Shown here: positions 1 through 10,089 of the stretch, piece by piece
Layout of the letters: every line of letters begins with the position of its first letter
Position numbering within the stretch: the stretch's first letter is position 1
NCBI GenBank assembly: GCA_013286675.1
Contig: JABDFE010000003.1
Location: 9,549-73,548, forward strand
Direction: 5' to 3'
DNA length: 64,000 nucleotides
Source of the DNA: Chlamydiota bacterium
GTDB taxonomy: Bacteria; Chlamydiota; Chlamydiia; Chlamydiales; Rhabdochlamydiaceae
Notes under the pieces: model-generated
What the model was told of the DNA's origin: nothing
What the model saw: only the letters and a program-made list of their open reading frames with translations
Databases searched by the model: none
Translations under genes and position numbers: made by a program

Positions 1-472
1 CATTAGCAACGTGAGAAATCTCATGTCCGATCACACCTTCGAGTTCATCGTGATTCATTCTGTTTAGCAATCCAGAAGAGACAGCAACAAGTGATCTGTT
101 TCTTGTCGGTCCTGTTGCAAAGGCATTGACTTCTGGCGAATTGTAAATACCGACTTCAGGCATCACAGTGAGTCCAGCTGCACGCGCAAGCTTATGAACT
201 GTTTCTACAAGACTTCTCTGATTAGAATCAGATGTGGTCGGATCGATCAAGCGGACGCCGAGCATCCACTTGGCCATCATACGAGAAAGGCCCAGAGAAA
301 TAAAAGCACCGCCAAATCCCCAGATCAAACAGAAAATCATCAGGGATTTGTAATCTAACCCGTGAGCAGTGAGAAACGGTTTGACGTTCAGAAGATTTAA
401 AATGATTGAGATCGTGGTGACGATCAGAATATTGACGACCAGAAATAAGAAAATTCGCTTAAGGAATCCCAT
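1..472 (-). CDS. htpX: HtpX-like M48 zinc metalloprotease (C-terminus truncated by window edge)
   Basis: Reverse strand encodes HELEGVIGHEISHVAN (HExxH) and N-terminal MGFLKRIF-like TM start; start codon at 472. Confidence 0.85.
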   Translation of the reverse strand, partial: MGFLKRIFLFLVVNILIVTTISIILNLLNVKPFLTAHGLDYKSLMIFCLIWGFGGAFISLGLSRMMAKWMLGVRLIDPTTSDSNQRSLVETVHKLARAAGLTVMPEVGIYNSPEVNAFATGPTRNRSLVAVSSGLLNRMNHDELEGVIGHEISHVAN

Positions 473-626
473 GATATTCTCCTAGTGATTTCTCCTCTAT
501 TAAACCTGTTTAAATCTTAATCGTCAAGCGGTGTAAAGCTTTAATTTTAAGCAGACAACGATTGCTAATTAATATTGATTTATGAGATGTATCTGAACAT
601 AGCATTTAATTTTTGCACGGAGAGCA

Positions 627-848
627 ATGCGAAAACTCGTAAAGGGTTTGTTTTGGCCCCAAAGAAAGAGCACAGTGGAAATCAAGAAGGCTCTTTCTGA
701 AAACAATACTTGCTATGTTTTAATCACCTGCACTGAAACTTCCAAGGATGGAAAGATGGAAGTCGAGATGTCGTATGACGGTGATCCGGTCTTAGCTGCT
801 TATCTCGTCGAAAGTGCACAAAACATCATAGATACAGACATCAAATGA
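627..848 (+). CDS. small hypothetical protein
   Basis: 73 aa ORF, 4-bp ATGA overlap with the downstream peptidase gene. Confidence 0.55.
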   Translation: MRKLVKGLFWPQRKSTVEIKKALSENNTCYVLITCTETSKDGKMEVEMSYDGDPVLAAYLVESAQNIIDTDIK

Positions 849-2215
849 CGCCCACTCTTTCAGAGCTCAAGCAGTGGTACAGCAAAAACAAAGAGAGCAT
901 TCAACAGGACTATTTCACATTCTTAAAATTCCCTTCTGTCAGCACCGATCCAGCCTATCGCAAGCACATCGACGCTGCAGCATCATGGGTGGAAGGCTAC
1001 TTAAAAACGATCGGGTTTAAGACTCAAATCTGGCAGACGAAGTTTCATCCTGTCGTTTTTGCTTCCCATGAAGTTAATCCAAAACGTCCAACGGTCTTAA
1101 TCTATCATCATTACGATGTGCAACCCACCGATCCGATTGAAAAATGGAAATCTCCTCCTTTTGAGCCCACCATCCGCGATGGAAAGGTCTATGCTAGAGG
1201 TGCCTCTGACAATAAAGGTCAGTGTTTTTATACACTGACTGCATTGAAGGCGCTTTTTGAGCTCTGTGAAGAGCTTGATCTCAACATCAAGGTCTTTGTC
1301 GAAGGTGAAGAAGAATGTGGCAGTCGAGGTGCATTGGAAGTGCTCAAGACGCATCAGAAAGAGTTAAAGGCCGATCACATCTTAGTTGTTGACGGTGGAT
1401 TGCCAGCAGCGGGCCGTCCTGCGATTACATTAGGACTGCGTGGGATTGTCACGATGGAAGTGACGTGCCTCAATTCAGCCATCGATCTTCATTCCGGCAT
1501 CCACGGTGGGATTGTTTTAAATCCAAACCGTGCTTTAGTTGAAATGCTTTCTAAGCTCTGGGACAAAAAGGGAAAGATTGCGATTCCCGGTTTTTATAAA
1601 AATGTTGCAAAACCGACAGCCAAAGAACTTAAAGCGCTCCAAAAAATCGTCGATGAAAAATATCTCCGAAAACAATTTGGCATCAAAGCCTTCAAAGGCG
1701 AGGGTGGATATTCTCTTTGGGAATCGAATGCGATCCGTCCAACTTTAGAGATCAATGGCATTTCCGGTGGCTACACTGGAGCCGGCTTTAAAACCGTCAT
1801 CCCTTCAATGGCCAGTGCAAAGATCTCGTGCCGCATTGTTCCGAATCAAGATCCCACAGAAGTTGCAAAGTCAATTGCCAGCTATCTGAAAAAAATTGCT
1901 CCGAAAGGATTAGAAGTGACTGTCACGACAGATCATGGTGGTAAACCTATACGTAGCTCTCCTGATACGAAGATCGCGCATGTCTGCTCAGATGCTCTGA
2001 CAGAAGTCTTTGGCAAGCCTTGCGGGAATATTCTCTGTGGCGCTTCAGTTCCTCTTGTGGCAGATTTAGCTAAAGCCTGCAAAGGAGATGCCGTTGTCAT
2101 TGGCGTTAGCCTCGATAGCGATGATTTCCACGCTCCGAATGAACACTTCAGCTTCGAGCAGCTCCAACAAGGATTTTTAATGATGGGACGCATTTTAGGG
2201 AGATTAGCCTCATGA
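845..2215 (+). CDS. M20 family dipeptidase/peptidase
   Basis: Full-length ORF with YHHYDVQP, GASDNKGQ, EGEEECGS motifs of M20 dipeptidases. Confidence 0.9.
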   Translation: MTPTLSELKQWYSKNKESIQQDYFTFLKFPSVSTDPAYRKHIDAAASWVEGYLKTIGFKTQIWQTKFHPVVFASHEVNPKRPTVLIYHHYDVQPTDPIEKWKSPPFEPTIRDGKVYARGASDNKGQCFYTLTALKALFELCEELDLNIKVFVEGEEECGSRGALEVLKTHQKELKADHILVVDGGLPAAGRPAITLGLRGIVTMEVTCLNSAIDLHSGIHGGIVLNPNRALVEMLSKLWDKKGKIAIPGFYKNVAKPTAKELKALQKIVDEKYLRKQFGIKAFKGEGGYSLWESNAIRPTLEINGISGGYTGAGFKTVIPSMASAKISCRIVPNQDPTEVAKSIASYLKKIAPKGLEVTVTTDHGGKPIRSSPDTKIAHVCSDALTEVFGKPCGNILCGASVPLVADLAKACKGDAVVIGVSLDSDDFHAPNEHFSFEQLQQGFLMMGRILGRLAS

Positions 2216-2377
2216 ATCTATCCCTTAATGCTAAAAGTTTGCTTTTTGCGTCTTTTTTCGCATCTTCTAAAGCCGCTTCTTGGCCTACTTTCCCAAGTAT
2301 GTCCTACGAAGCGGCTTTAAAATCTGCGAAAAAAACCATCAAAAATCAAAATTTTTATCATTAAAGGATAGATTCAT
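2212..2377. repeat. Imperfect palindromic element, family A copy 1 (166 bp)
   Basis: Terminal inverted repeats ATGAATCTATCCcTTAATG / CATTAAaGGATAGATTCAT; same internal AAGCCGCTTC...GAAGCGGCTT core as 4824-4989. Confidence 0.8.
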
Positions 2378-3140
2378 GAGAATGATTGGAATGACATTAT
2401 TAGTCGTCACTTTTTTGCTCACAGCTTTAAAGTACGATCATCTTTCCATTTGGTCGGCAGGCGTCGGCGTTGCTCTAGGAATCGGTCTTTTCCTTGCTTT
2501 GATCAAGCCTGAAGAAAATCCGGCGCCTCCTCAAGAGCAAAACAATCCCTGGCAGGTCCGTTTTCTAGATCTACAAGCCCAAACGAATCTGGCCATCGAA
2601 AATTTAAACGCCGAAAGTAAGAAGCTTCAGCAAAAGCTTACACGCACCGAAGAGCGGTGCACCTCTTATCAGAAACTCGTCGATGTCCACCAAGCTGAGA
2701 TCGGGCAGCTCAAACGTGAAAGCTCTCAAATGGGCCAGCTGGTCATCGAAAAAGAGCGCAAGGTTGCGCAGCTCGAACTTGCCAAGTTAGAGCCCGATCT
2801 TTTTGATGCAGAGAAAAGACAGACGGAGAGCTCTTATCGAGAGCTCAAAAAGCAGTTTGAAGAAAAATCTCAAGCCTTAGAACAAGCGCGGGCTCGGCTG
2901 TTCTCAGTCGAAAGTCAGCTGCTTACCACTCAAAAAGAACAAGAAGAGCAGTCTCGCCAGCTCAATCCCGCAGAATCAACTCTCATCCATCAACTCAAAC
3001 AAACGGAAGAAGAGAAGAAAAAGCTCGAGACCGAGCTTGCTTCGTTGCAGCAGATTGTTTCAGAGCTTTCGTTGACGAAGGCCAAGACGACTCGTAAAAA
3101 AACCACCAAAGAATCAGAATCTCAAGATTTGTTAGGATAA
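2376..3140 (+). CDS. hypothetical membrane-anchored coiled-coil protein
   Basis: Two N-terminal hydrophobic segments then long E/Q/K-rich heptads; ORF track start at 2280 lies inside palindromic element, ATG at 2376 preferred. Confidence 0.65.
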   Translation: MRMIGMTLLVVTFLLTALKYDHLSIWSAGVGVALGIGLFLALIKPEENPAPPQEQNNPWQVRFLDLQAQTNLAIENLNAESKKLQQKLTRTEERCTSYQKLVDVHQAEIGQLKRESSQMGQLVIEKERKVAQLELAKLEPDLFDAEKRQTESSYRELKKQFEEKSQALEQARARLFSVESQLLTTQKEQEEQSRQLNPAESTLIHQLKQTEEEKKKLETELASLQQIVSELSLTKAKTTRKKTTKESESQDLLG

Positions 3141-3291
3141 TCATTCAATTCCTCAAAAGTTCTCAAAATCTTACCCAAAAGAGTTTTTTACTCGGAGGTT
3201 ACTGCTGCTCCAAAAAAATGTAAATTTATTGTTAAATTGCATTTAAGATTTTCTTGAATTATAACGTTCTCAAAATTCCGGAGCGTGTTCA

Positions 3292-3999
3292 ATGATAAGA
3301 CTCGATGGATTTGCACAGTCAGTATCAGGATTTCTAACTGCAGCTCCTACTTTGCAATTTGTTTTCAACCAAGCTTCAAGTGTTTTTGCTTCGTTTGTTG
3401 GATCTCATCTACATAACCCGCGCACTGTGGTGATCACATCTGTAACGATGGCTGCGCTTTTAGTTCTCAAGAAATTGACAGAAAGCAAACCGTTCTCTGA
3501 CAAGGTTATTGACCCCGCAAAAAACTTGCCTGTTCCTTGCGCTGTCGAAGAAGAAGTCTCGAATCAGCCAAGCATATCATCGGAGTATGCAAATGACTTA
3601 GCTTTCCAACTCAAGCAAACCAATGCCGATTTTTATGCATTTAGCGATTTGTTCGACAGAGCTACACTGATGTCTGTGACCGATCCTGAGGCAAGAGAGT
3701 ATATCTTAAAAATCGTGGCAGACGCCGTGCGAAAAAAGACAATCACTTATCCTCAACTTTGTCCGTATCTTGATTTAAAAGCGCTTGCGAAAAAAAATCC
3801 CAACACTGAAGAAATGCAGCAACTCCGCTTCCTTTTTTTCTCTTTTGAAGAAAGATCTGCTAGCTTATATGAAGAAGACCGCCAATTTTTTAAAAGCGAA
3901 ACAGATATTCATTTTCTTTGGTTCAAGATATTAAGGCAGCCGCCAGATCGTAGAGGTCGTTTTAGAGTAGAGTCAAAATTTCGTGACCTGTTTTGGTAA
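3292..3999 (+). CDS. hypothetical protein with N-terminal membrane segment
   Basis: 235 aa ORF, 3' end overlaps convergent map by 38 bp. Confidence 0.6.
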   Translation: MIRLDGFAQSVSGFLTAAPTLQFVFNQASSVFASFVGSHLHNPRTVVITSVTMAALLVLKKLTESKPFSDKVIDPAKNLPVPCAVEEEVSNQPSISSEYANDLAFQLKQTNADFYAFSDLFDRATLMSVTDPEAREYILKIVADAVRKKTITYPQLCPYLDLKALAKKNPNTEEMQQLRFLFFSFEERSASLYEEDRQFFKSETDIHFLWFKILRQPPDRRGRFRVESKFRDLFW

Positions 4000-4825
4000 T
4001 GAGGATGGTGTGCTCCCACTGACCGCTTGGCTTTCCATCGACTGTCCGCGTTGTCCACCTGTCGACTGGATCGATAATGCCTTCCCGGACTCCAGCATTG
4101 ATCATCGGTTCAATCGTAAATGTCATCCCTTCAACTAAAGGAATGGTGATATTATTGTAATGATGGGGCACTTGAGGGGGTTCATGGAACCCGATGCCGA
4201 CGCCATGGCCAACGAACTGATTAACCACGCTGCAGCCATGCTGACTTGCATAATCTTCAATAATGGAGCCAATTTCATTTATGAAAATGCCGGGTTTTAA
4301 GATCTCGATGGACCGTCTTAGGCACTCTTTGGAAACTTCCACAACGCGGTGTTTTTCTTCAGAAACATTCCCAATTTCAACCATTGCACTGCAATCGCCG
4401 TAATAGCCGTTTAAAATACAGGTAATGTCGATATTGACGATATCGCCCTCGACAAGAGGTTTGTCATCGGGAATTCCATGACAGATCACTTCATTTAAAG
4501 AGGTACAGATGCTCTTTGGAAAAGGGGGCTCTCCATAGCCCAGAGGCGCAGGGATTGCACTCGCTTTGCGGTGGAGACTATCGGCAAAGTCATTGAGCTC
4601 ATTGGTCGTAACTCCAGCTTTTGCCATCTTGCAAGTTGCTTGTAAAATGGAAGCTGCCAGCTTGCAAGAGTTGCGGATTCCTTCAATCTGTTCAGGAGTT
4701 TTTAGTAAAATACCGTATTGTTTTTTGTATTGGTGGGCTAGGTTTCTCGTTTGCCCAGCCACAGGGTAGTGGCATTTTTTCCATTTCTGTCCGCTTCCAC
4801 ACCAGCAAGGATCATTTCTTTCCAT
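3962..4825 (-). CDS. map: type I methionine aminopeptidase with N-terminal SEC-C zinc motif
   Basis: NDPCWCGSGQKWKKCH plus GHGVGIGFHEPPQVPH and EPMI motifs. Confidence 0.93.
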   Translation of the reverse strand: MERNDPCWCGSGQKWKKCHYPVAGQTRNLAHQYKKQYGILLKTPEQIEGIRNSCKLAASILQATCKMAKAGVTTNELNDFADSLHRKASAIPAPLGYGEPPFPKSICTSLNEVICHGIPDDKPLVEGDIVNIDITCILNGYYGDCSAMVEIGNVSEEKHRVVEVSKECLRRSIEILKPGIFINEIGSIIEDYASQHGCSVVNQFVGHGVGIGFHEPPQVPHHYNNITIPLVEGMTFTIEPMINAGVREGIIDPVDRWTTRTVDGKPSGQWEHTILITKTGHEILTLL

Positions 4826-4989
4826 GAACCTATCCCTTAATGATAAAATTTTGATTTTTGATGTATTTTTTCGCAGATTTTAAAGCCGCTTCGTAGGACA
4901 TACTTGGAGAAGTAGGCCAAGAAGCGGCTTTAGAAGATGCGGAAAAAGACGCGAAAAGCGAATTTTTAGCATTAAGAGATAGGTTCATA
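4824..4989. repeat. Imperfect palindromic element, family A copy 2 (166 bp, inverted relative to copy 1)
   Basis: ATGAACCTATCCCTTAATG...CATTAAGAGATAGGTTCAT termini; same core as 2212-2377. Confidence 0.8.
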
Positions 4990-5718
4990 AAATACTTCTT
5001 TTAAGACAAGGCCAAGAGCCGGAGCTGTCACGCCTGCTAAGGTTCTGTCTTTACTGTTTAAAATTGTAGGGATCTCTTCAGCTGACAGTTTGTTGCAGCC
5101 GACGTAGATCAGAGTCCCGACAATATTTCGGACCATTTTATAGAGAAAATTGTTTCCTGACACTCGAATTTTCAATCGATTGTCAAACGCTTCAATTTCA
5201 ATATCAAAAATTTCTCTGATATTATTTTCCTGCTTTTCATTCGTAAAAGCAGAAAAATCGTGCTTTCCAGTGAGATGAAGCGCAGCTTTTTTCATCTCTT
5301 TGATGTTCACGGGATAAGAAAAGTGCCATGAGAAGTTTCGATAGAACGGAAGCTGCGTAGATCCCAAACACACAAAATAGTGGTATTCCTTGCCGCAGTT
5401 CTGGAGTGTTGGATGAAACGACTCTTGCGCCTCTTCGATCTGCAAGACTGAGATATCGCTGGGCAAGATGCTGTTGAGCCCTTTTTGGAGCTTGTCCAAA
5501 GGCATCTCCCTTTCTGTGAAGAAGTTCACGACTTGCCCTTCTGCATGCACTCCCGCATCAGTCCTGCTAGCTGCCTGCAAGTTCACGGGGTGCTGCAGGA
5601 TCTGAGCTGCGGCCTTTTCCAGTTCTTCTTCGATGCTCGGACCTGCTATTGTTTTCTGCCACCCCAGATACTGGGTGCCTTCATAAGCAAGAATTAATTT
5701 GATATTTCGTCTGGTCAT
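4972..5718 (-). CDS. truA: tRNA pseudouridine synthase A
   Basis: AYEGTQYLGWQ, ASRTDAGVHA motifs. Confidence 0.93.
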   Translation of the reverse strand: MTRRNIKLILAYEGTQYLGWQKTIAGPSIEEELEKAAAQILQHPVNLQAASRTDAGVHAEGQVVNFFTEREMPLDKLQKGLNSILPSDISVLQIEEAQESFHPTLQNCGKEYHYFVCLGSTQLPFYRNFSWHFSYPVNIKEMKKAALHLTGKHDFSAFTNEKQENNIREIFDIEIEAFDNRLKIRVSGNNFLYKMVRNIVGTLIYVGCNKLSAEEIPTILNSKDRTLAGVTAPALGLVLKEVFYEPIS

Positions 5719-5844
5719 AGGCTCAATTTTACTACTCCAGATGGATTAGTAGAAGCGATTCAATTTACAAAAAAACTTTTGTCAGAAGTTATACCTGGTT
5801 TTGAGTATAACCTAGTATAACTGAGTATAAGTTCTCAGCGTTGT

Positions 5845-7032
5845 TCAAGATAAAGATGCCAATTTCTTAAGCCTGCTCCAGAGGAAGAGCATCAGGAGGA
5901 GGAAAAACAGGAAGAATAGAGGCATTGCAAGGGCAGATTCGGGGAAGATGAACTCTGAGAGGAATACAGAAACCACGATGGTGCCGATATTGAGGAAATT
6001 AAACACAGCAGAAGCGTTGGATTTATTCTTGGCTGTGGAGAGTCCGTAGGAAGAGATATTGGCATATCCAACCGCTTGGAAGATATAAATCAGAGCCATT
6101 GGAAGAAAGAGCGACAGGGCAGTGGGGCCTGAAGTAGCAAAAGGAAAAAGCATGGCCATGAGTGCTAACACGCAGCCCAATATTGCCCACTTGATGACTT
6201 TCATGACGGCAAAGCGGCCAATCAGGGCTGAAGCCAAGAATGATCCGATGATTAATCCGATCGGCGGGATTAAATTGTAGATTCCGAACTTGGCAGGGCT
6301 TAAGCCGATGATATCAATACCGATGAAGGGGGCTTTTGAGCCAAAGATATAGATCAGAGCGCCTCCGCATCCCATCATAAATGAGCAGAGAACTAAGATG
6401 GTGTTGCTCAGCGTTGATTTATAGCCTTCAATAACGGCTAGGATTTTCAAATGATCCCGGTCAATCGATTTTGCTGTTTCAGGCAATTTTCTAGAAACGT
6501 AAAGCATGGCAATTCCAAAAAGTGCTAAAAAATAAAAGCAGCTCTGCCAATTGATCCACTCGGTCAACAGTCCACCGATGGCAATTCCAATTCCAGGCCC
6601 GATGGCAAATGCCAAAATAAACCTGGAGATCATCCGGGTTGTGTCTGCTTGTTCATAGGTATCTGCGACCATGGTGTAGCTGATCTTGAGACCGACAGTT
6701 GCTCCCAATGCTTGCAAAAATCTTGCGAAGATAAGTGTTCCAAAGGAGCCGAAGATAGCAGAGAAGGCGCACAATAAAGATCCAAAAATCGAGAGCCAAA
6801 GGCCGAAATAGAGCGTCTTTTTCCTGCCGTAGGCATTGGCAAGCGGCCCATAGGGCAGTTGTCCTAAAGCATAACCGACTAAATAGGAAGTCATGGTCAT
6901 CTGCGACTGTCCCACTGAAACGTGGAAGAATTGTTGGATTGCCGGAAGAGCAGGAGTAAAGAGTACAGCTCCTACAGAGCCGAAGGAGACCAGGAGTAGA
7001 AGAATCAAAAATTGAGGTTTTTTGTCAGACAT
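5845..7032 (-). CDS. MFS transporter, Bcr/CflA-like multidrug efflux
   Basis: 12-TM pattern; GYALGQLPYGPLANAYGRKKTLYFG motif. Confidence 0.85.
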   Translation of the reverse strand: MSDKKPQFLILLLLVSFGSVGAVLFTPALPAIQQFFHVSVGQSQMTMTSYLVGYALGQLPYGPLANAYGRKKTLYFGLWLSIFGSLLCAFSAIFGSFGTLIFARFLQALGATVGLKISYTMVADTYEQADTTRMISRFILAFAIGPGIGIAIGGLLTEWINWQSCFYFLALFGIAMLYVSRKLPETAKSIDRDHLKILAVIEGYKSTLSNTILVLCSFMMGCGGALIYIFGSKAPFIGIDIIGLSPAKFGIYNLIPPIGLIIGSFLASALIGRFAVMKVIKWAILGCVLALMAMLFPFATSGPTALSLFLPMALIYIFQAVGYANISSYGLSTAKNKSNASAVFNFLNIGTIVVSVFLSEFIFPESALAMPLFFLFFLLLMLFLWSRLKKLASLS

Positions 7033-7085
7033 CCCAAAAGGCTACAGTAAGGCCATAGCGTAAGTCAAAAGGAATAAGAATGGTT

Positions 7086-7925
7086 TCAACAACGACTGAG
7101 TGGAGAGATCATAAACGGCTGTGTGGTAGGCCAGGCTCCACGCACCATGAGATGACCCTTATCATAAATATAAGGCATGGGTATCGCTTTATCTGTGAAT
7201 CGGTCTGGTGAAAAATAAAAATAGATTTCGTCGATTGGACCTGGAAAATGATCCAGGATTGAATCAAGGGAGGGGATTTCTCTTGCAATGACATCTAATA
7301 AATGCAAAGTCTTATCTTCCAATCGATAGGAAATGAAGCCATTGATAGCAGGGCTATAATGGAGAGACCAGTAGATGGGGTAGGTCGCAAAAATTGAATT
7401 AAAAGAAGCTATAGAGCCATTGTCCTTTAACCAGACGAGATTGGATAACGGTGCTCTTTCTTCAAAGCAACGACGGAAGAGCATGTTATCTTCGGGAGCA
7501 ATAACGGGTCTTAAAGATTGCGATCCCTTGATATGTTTGCAAGGGAGGTGAAATCGGTGTTCCGGTAAGAAGCGAAATGAGAATTTTTCATAGAATTTTG
7601 GAATTTCTGTAAATAACAGAACGAATTCGCATCTTTGCTCAGCCCAATCGAGTGCTTCCAATATCAAGTTAGATGCTAATCCCTGGCCGCGATGAGCCTG
7701 CTGCGTACATATTGCATGCAGAGCTCCAGTTTTGTACCACTGACCTTCTATAAGCATTGAAAATTCTATAAAACCTACATTGGAAATCACTTTCCCTTTT
7801 TCTTCTTTGAGAAACGGCTTGCTGAATTTCCAAGAGAATCCAAGATTTTCGTAGCGAACAATGTTATCCACGATTCCAGGAAAGGATTCTTCAATTAAAT
7901 TGAAATATGATTTTTGTTCAGCCAT
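7086..7925 (-). CDS. GNAT family N-acetyltransferase
   Basis: HAICTQQAHRGQGLASNLILEALDWA acetyl-CoA binding motif. Confidence 0.8.
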   Translation of the reverse strand: MAEQKSYFNLIEESFPGIVDNIVRYENLGFSWKFSKPFLKEEKGKVISNVGFIEFSMLIEGQWYKTGALHAICTQQAHRGQGLASNLILEALDWAEQRCEFVLLFTEIPKFYEKFSFRFLPEHRFHLPCKHIKGSQSLRPVIAPEDNMLFRRCFEERAPLSNLVWLKDNGSIASFNSIFATYPIYWSLHYSPAINGFISYRLEDKTLHLLDVIAREIPSLDSILDHFPGPIDEIYFYFSPDRFTDKAIPMPYIYDKGHLMVRGAWPTTQPFMISPLSRC

Positions 7926-7935
7926 ATAGCAACAG

Positions 7936-8532
7936 TCAAGGGTGGTGAATTGCGGTCAGGAACCCGGCAAGGCCTTCTAAGAACATCTGGATGGCCATCA
8001 TGGTCAAAACAAGTCCCATGAGCCTTTCGCAAGCGGTGATGCCCCTCGTGCCCATGATCTTGTTGAGGAATGTTGAGGAAAGGAGAATGAGGGTGGTGAC
8101 AATCCACGCAGCCATGATCGCAAGGACTGAGGAGAGAGCTCCGGTCTCTTGCCTGGAGTATAAAATGATCGCGGCTAAAACAGCAGGGCCAGCAACGAGA
8201 GGAACAGCTAAAGGAACAATAAACGGTTCTTTATCAGCTACAGAGACGTGCTCCGCTTCTCTTGCTGGGAAGATCATCTTGAGAGCAATCAAGAAGAGGA
8301 TGATGCCTCCGGAGATCAAGACGGTGTATTGGGTGACTTGCAGGGCATCGAGCAAATAGTCGCCAAGGAAATTGAAGAGGATCATGATTGAGAGGGCAAT
8401 GAGCATCTCGCGAAAAATAATCTGCAGCTGACGCTTGCGTGGGATTCCTTTCAAGATAGAGATGAAAAGCGGAATATTACCGATTGAATCCATCAGTAAG
8501 AAAAGGGAAAAAGCCATCGCGAGCATCTTCAT
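7936..8532 (-). CDS. MarC family integral membrane protein
   Basis: MDSIGNIPLFISIL ... VPLVAGPAVLAAIIL characteristic MarC/UPF0056 segments. Confidence 0.85.
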   Translation of the reverse strand: MKMLAMAFSLFLLMDSIGNIPLFISILKGIPRKRQLQIIFREMLIALSIMILFNFLGDYLLDALQVTQYTVLISGGIILFLIALKMIFPAREAEHVSVADKEPFIVPLAVPLVAGPAVLAAIILYSRQETGALSSVLAIMAAWIVTTLILLSSTFLNKIMGTRGITACERLMGLVLTMMAIQMFLEGLAGFLTAIHHP

Positions 8533-8544
8533 GATCTAAATATA

Positions 8545-9543
8545 TCAAAGAGTGTCGTTTGATTCTAGAGAGATAGCGCGGCTTAAATTGTCGAAAAGTT
8601 TCTGCTCAGCAGGATTTAGAGATTTTAGGAAAACCAAACAGTCTTGATTTTTTGCAAAGGCTGCTTTAGTCCAGTTTGTTGATCCAAAAATCACTTGAGA
8701 TCTATCGATATAAGCCCATTTATGGTGGAGTAACTGAAGCCCTTGGCTGAAAGTCACGGGGATTTTTTTATCTTGCAAAAACTTGACGGCTTTTTTGCTG
8801 GCTCCGCGAGCGGCATAGTGATCGATCGCAATGTTGACATGGACGCCGCGTTTGACGGCACTTGCAAGAGCTTCTAAAAGTTGGGGATGGGTGAGCGTGA
8901 ACATCGCAACAAAAATCGAGCTTTGGGCTTGATCGAGCTGCTCGATCAGGTAGTCAAGTGCACCGAGATCGGGCAAGAGCCAAATTCTGCAAGACCGATT
9001 TTCAAGATCAAAATAAGAAGAGGTGGGATTGTTTAAAAAGCGGGCAAGTGGAGGATGGTAAAAGCCGACGGATAAATTATCATGCAGAACAAGGGAAGAT
9101 GTCGTCATATTGGCAGAACCGATGAAGACATGAGCATCGTCGGTTGTGATGATTTTACGGTGCATGAGGCCTTTGGCTTTAACAGGGGTGGCAACGATGG
9201 GGATTTGGAGGGGAGTCGATCCGCTTTTGTGATCGTGCCGGACCCGGACAGAGACACCTTTTTGAGCTTTTTGGTAGAGCTTTTTTAAGAGCTCTTCATC
9301 TGTGACAGCATACATCGTAATAAAGATCGATTTTTGAGCGATCGTGAAGGCTTTTTTAAGAACTTGTCGGAAGTCATCGCGCTTTTGGTTAGAATAGAAA
9401 ACGATCGGATTTTGAGGAGATGGGAGAGAAGGATTAAGAGCCGCTCTTATCAAAAAAAAGTAAAGAGCGGCTAAAGAAATTAAACTAGCTAATAATTTAG
9501 ACTTTTTCGCCACGAGCACGCATTTCTCGAACGACGGCATCAA
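8545..9543 (-). CDS. phospholipase D family protein
   Basis: Two HKD motifs: [20 protein letters not shown] and [20 protein letters not shown]; start uncertain because it overlaps rpmB. Confidence 0.88.
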   Translation of the reverse strand: MMPSFEKCVLVAKKSKLLASLISLAALYFFLIRAALNPSLPSPQNPIVFYSNQKRDDFRQVLKKAFTIAQKSIFITMYAVTDEELLKKLYQKAQKGVSVRVRHDHKSGSTPLQIPIVATPVKAKGLMHRKIITTDDAHVFIGSANMTTSSLVLHDNLSVGFYHPPLARFLNNPTSSYFDLENRSCRIWLLPDLGALDYLIEQLDQAQSSIFVAMFTLTHPQLLEALASAVKRGVHVNIAIDHYAARGASKKAVKFLQDKKIPVTFSQGLQLLHHKWAYIDRSQVIFGSTNWTKAAFAKNQDCLVFLKSLNPAEQKLFDNLSRAISLESNDTL

Positions 9544-9772
9544 TGCCGACTCTATCGATTTTGCGCATACCGTGTGCAGTTACATTCAGAGTGATGAAGC
9601 GCTTTTCTTCTACGAACCAGAACCGTTTTTTCATCATGTTAGGATTGAAACGGCGTTTTTTAATTCCGGTCACTTTTAGGCCGACGCCTTTTTTCTTTTT
9701 AGCGATACCGCGGATGGCGTAGCTGTTGCCCCTTCGTGGGATTTTTCCTGTGACTTGACATTGTCTTGGCAT
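9497..9772 (-). CDS. rpmB: 50S ribosomal protein L28
   Basis: [45 protein letters not shown]. Confidence 0.93.
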   Translation of the reverse strand: MPRQCQVTGKIPRRGNSYAIRGIAKKKKGVGLKVTGIKKRRFNPNMMKKRFWFVEEKRFITLNVTAHGMRKIDRVGIDAVVREMRARGEKV

Positions 9773-9817
9773 AACTAACCTCTATATTTAGAGAGAAACT
9801 ATACCATTTGGGAGGTT

Positions 9818-9988
9818 ATACCGCAAGTGTCTCAAAATTTGGTTTTGGACTGCGCCAGCATCCCCATCTTCGCAGCTGCGTCCATCGGCCATGTTCTTGA
9901 ACATGGCCTGCTTCCGCAATGGCTGTGCCTGCTGTAAATCTGAGGCTCTGGCTGTGTCCAAAATCAAATTTGGAGACACTTGCGGTAT
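9818..9988. repeat. Imperfect palindromic element, family B copy 1 (171 bp)
   Basis: ATACCGCAAGTGTCTCAAAATTTGG...CAAATTTGGAGACACTTGCGGTAT arms; GGCCATGTTC-TT-GAACATGGCC centre; same length and sequence type as 46023-46193. Confidence 0.85.
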
Positions 9989-10089
9989 ATCCAACAAGTT
10001 TTTGTTCGTAACTTGATGGAGCTTAAGGAATTTGTACAAATCAGTTGATCTTCAAAAGTTAGAGTGTTAAATATAAATTTTAATTTGAC

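Noticed and set aside
5740-5835. Short GTATAAC direct repeats upstream of the Bcr/CflA gene
   Set aside because: Short AT-rich low-complexity repeats (3-4 copies), no clear symmetry or recurrence.
9788-10039. 83-aa minus-strand ORF (MYKFLKLHQVTNKN...) and similar ORF at 45990-46184
   Set aside because: Both are read through family B palindromic elements; their protein similarity reflects DNA repeat identity, not a gene.
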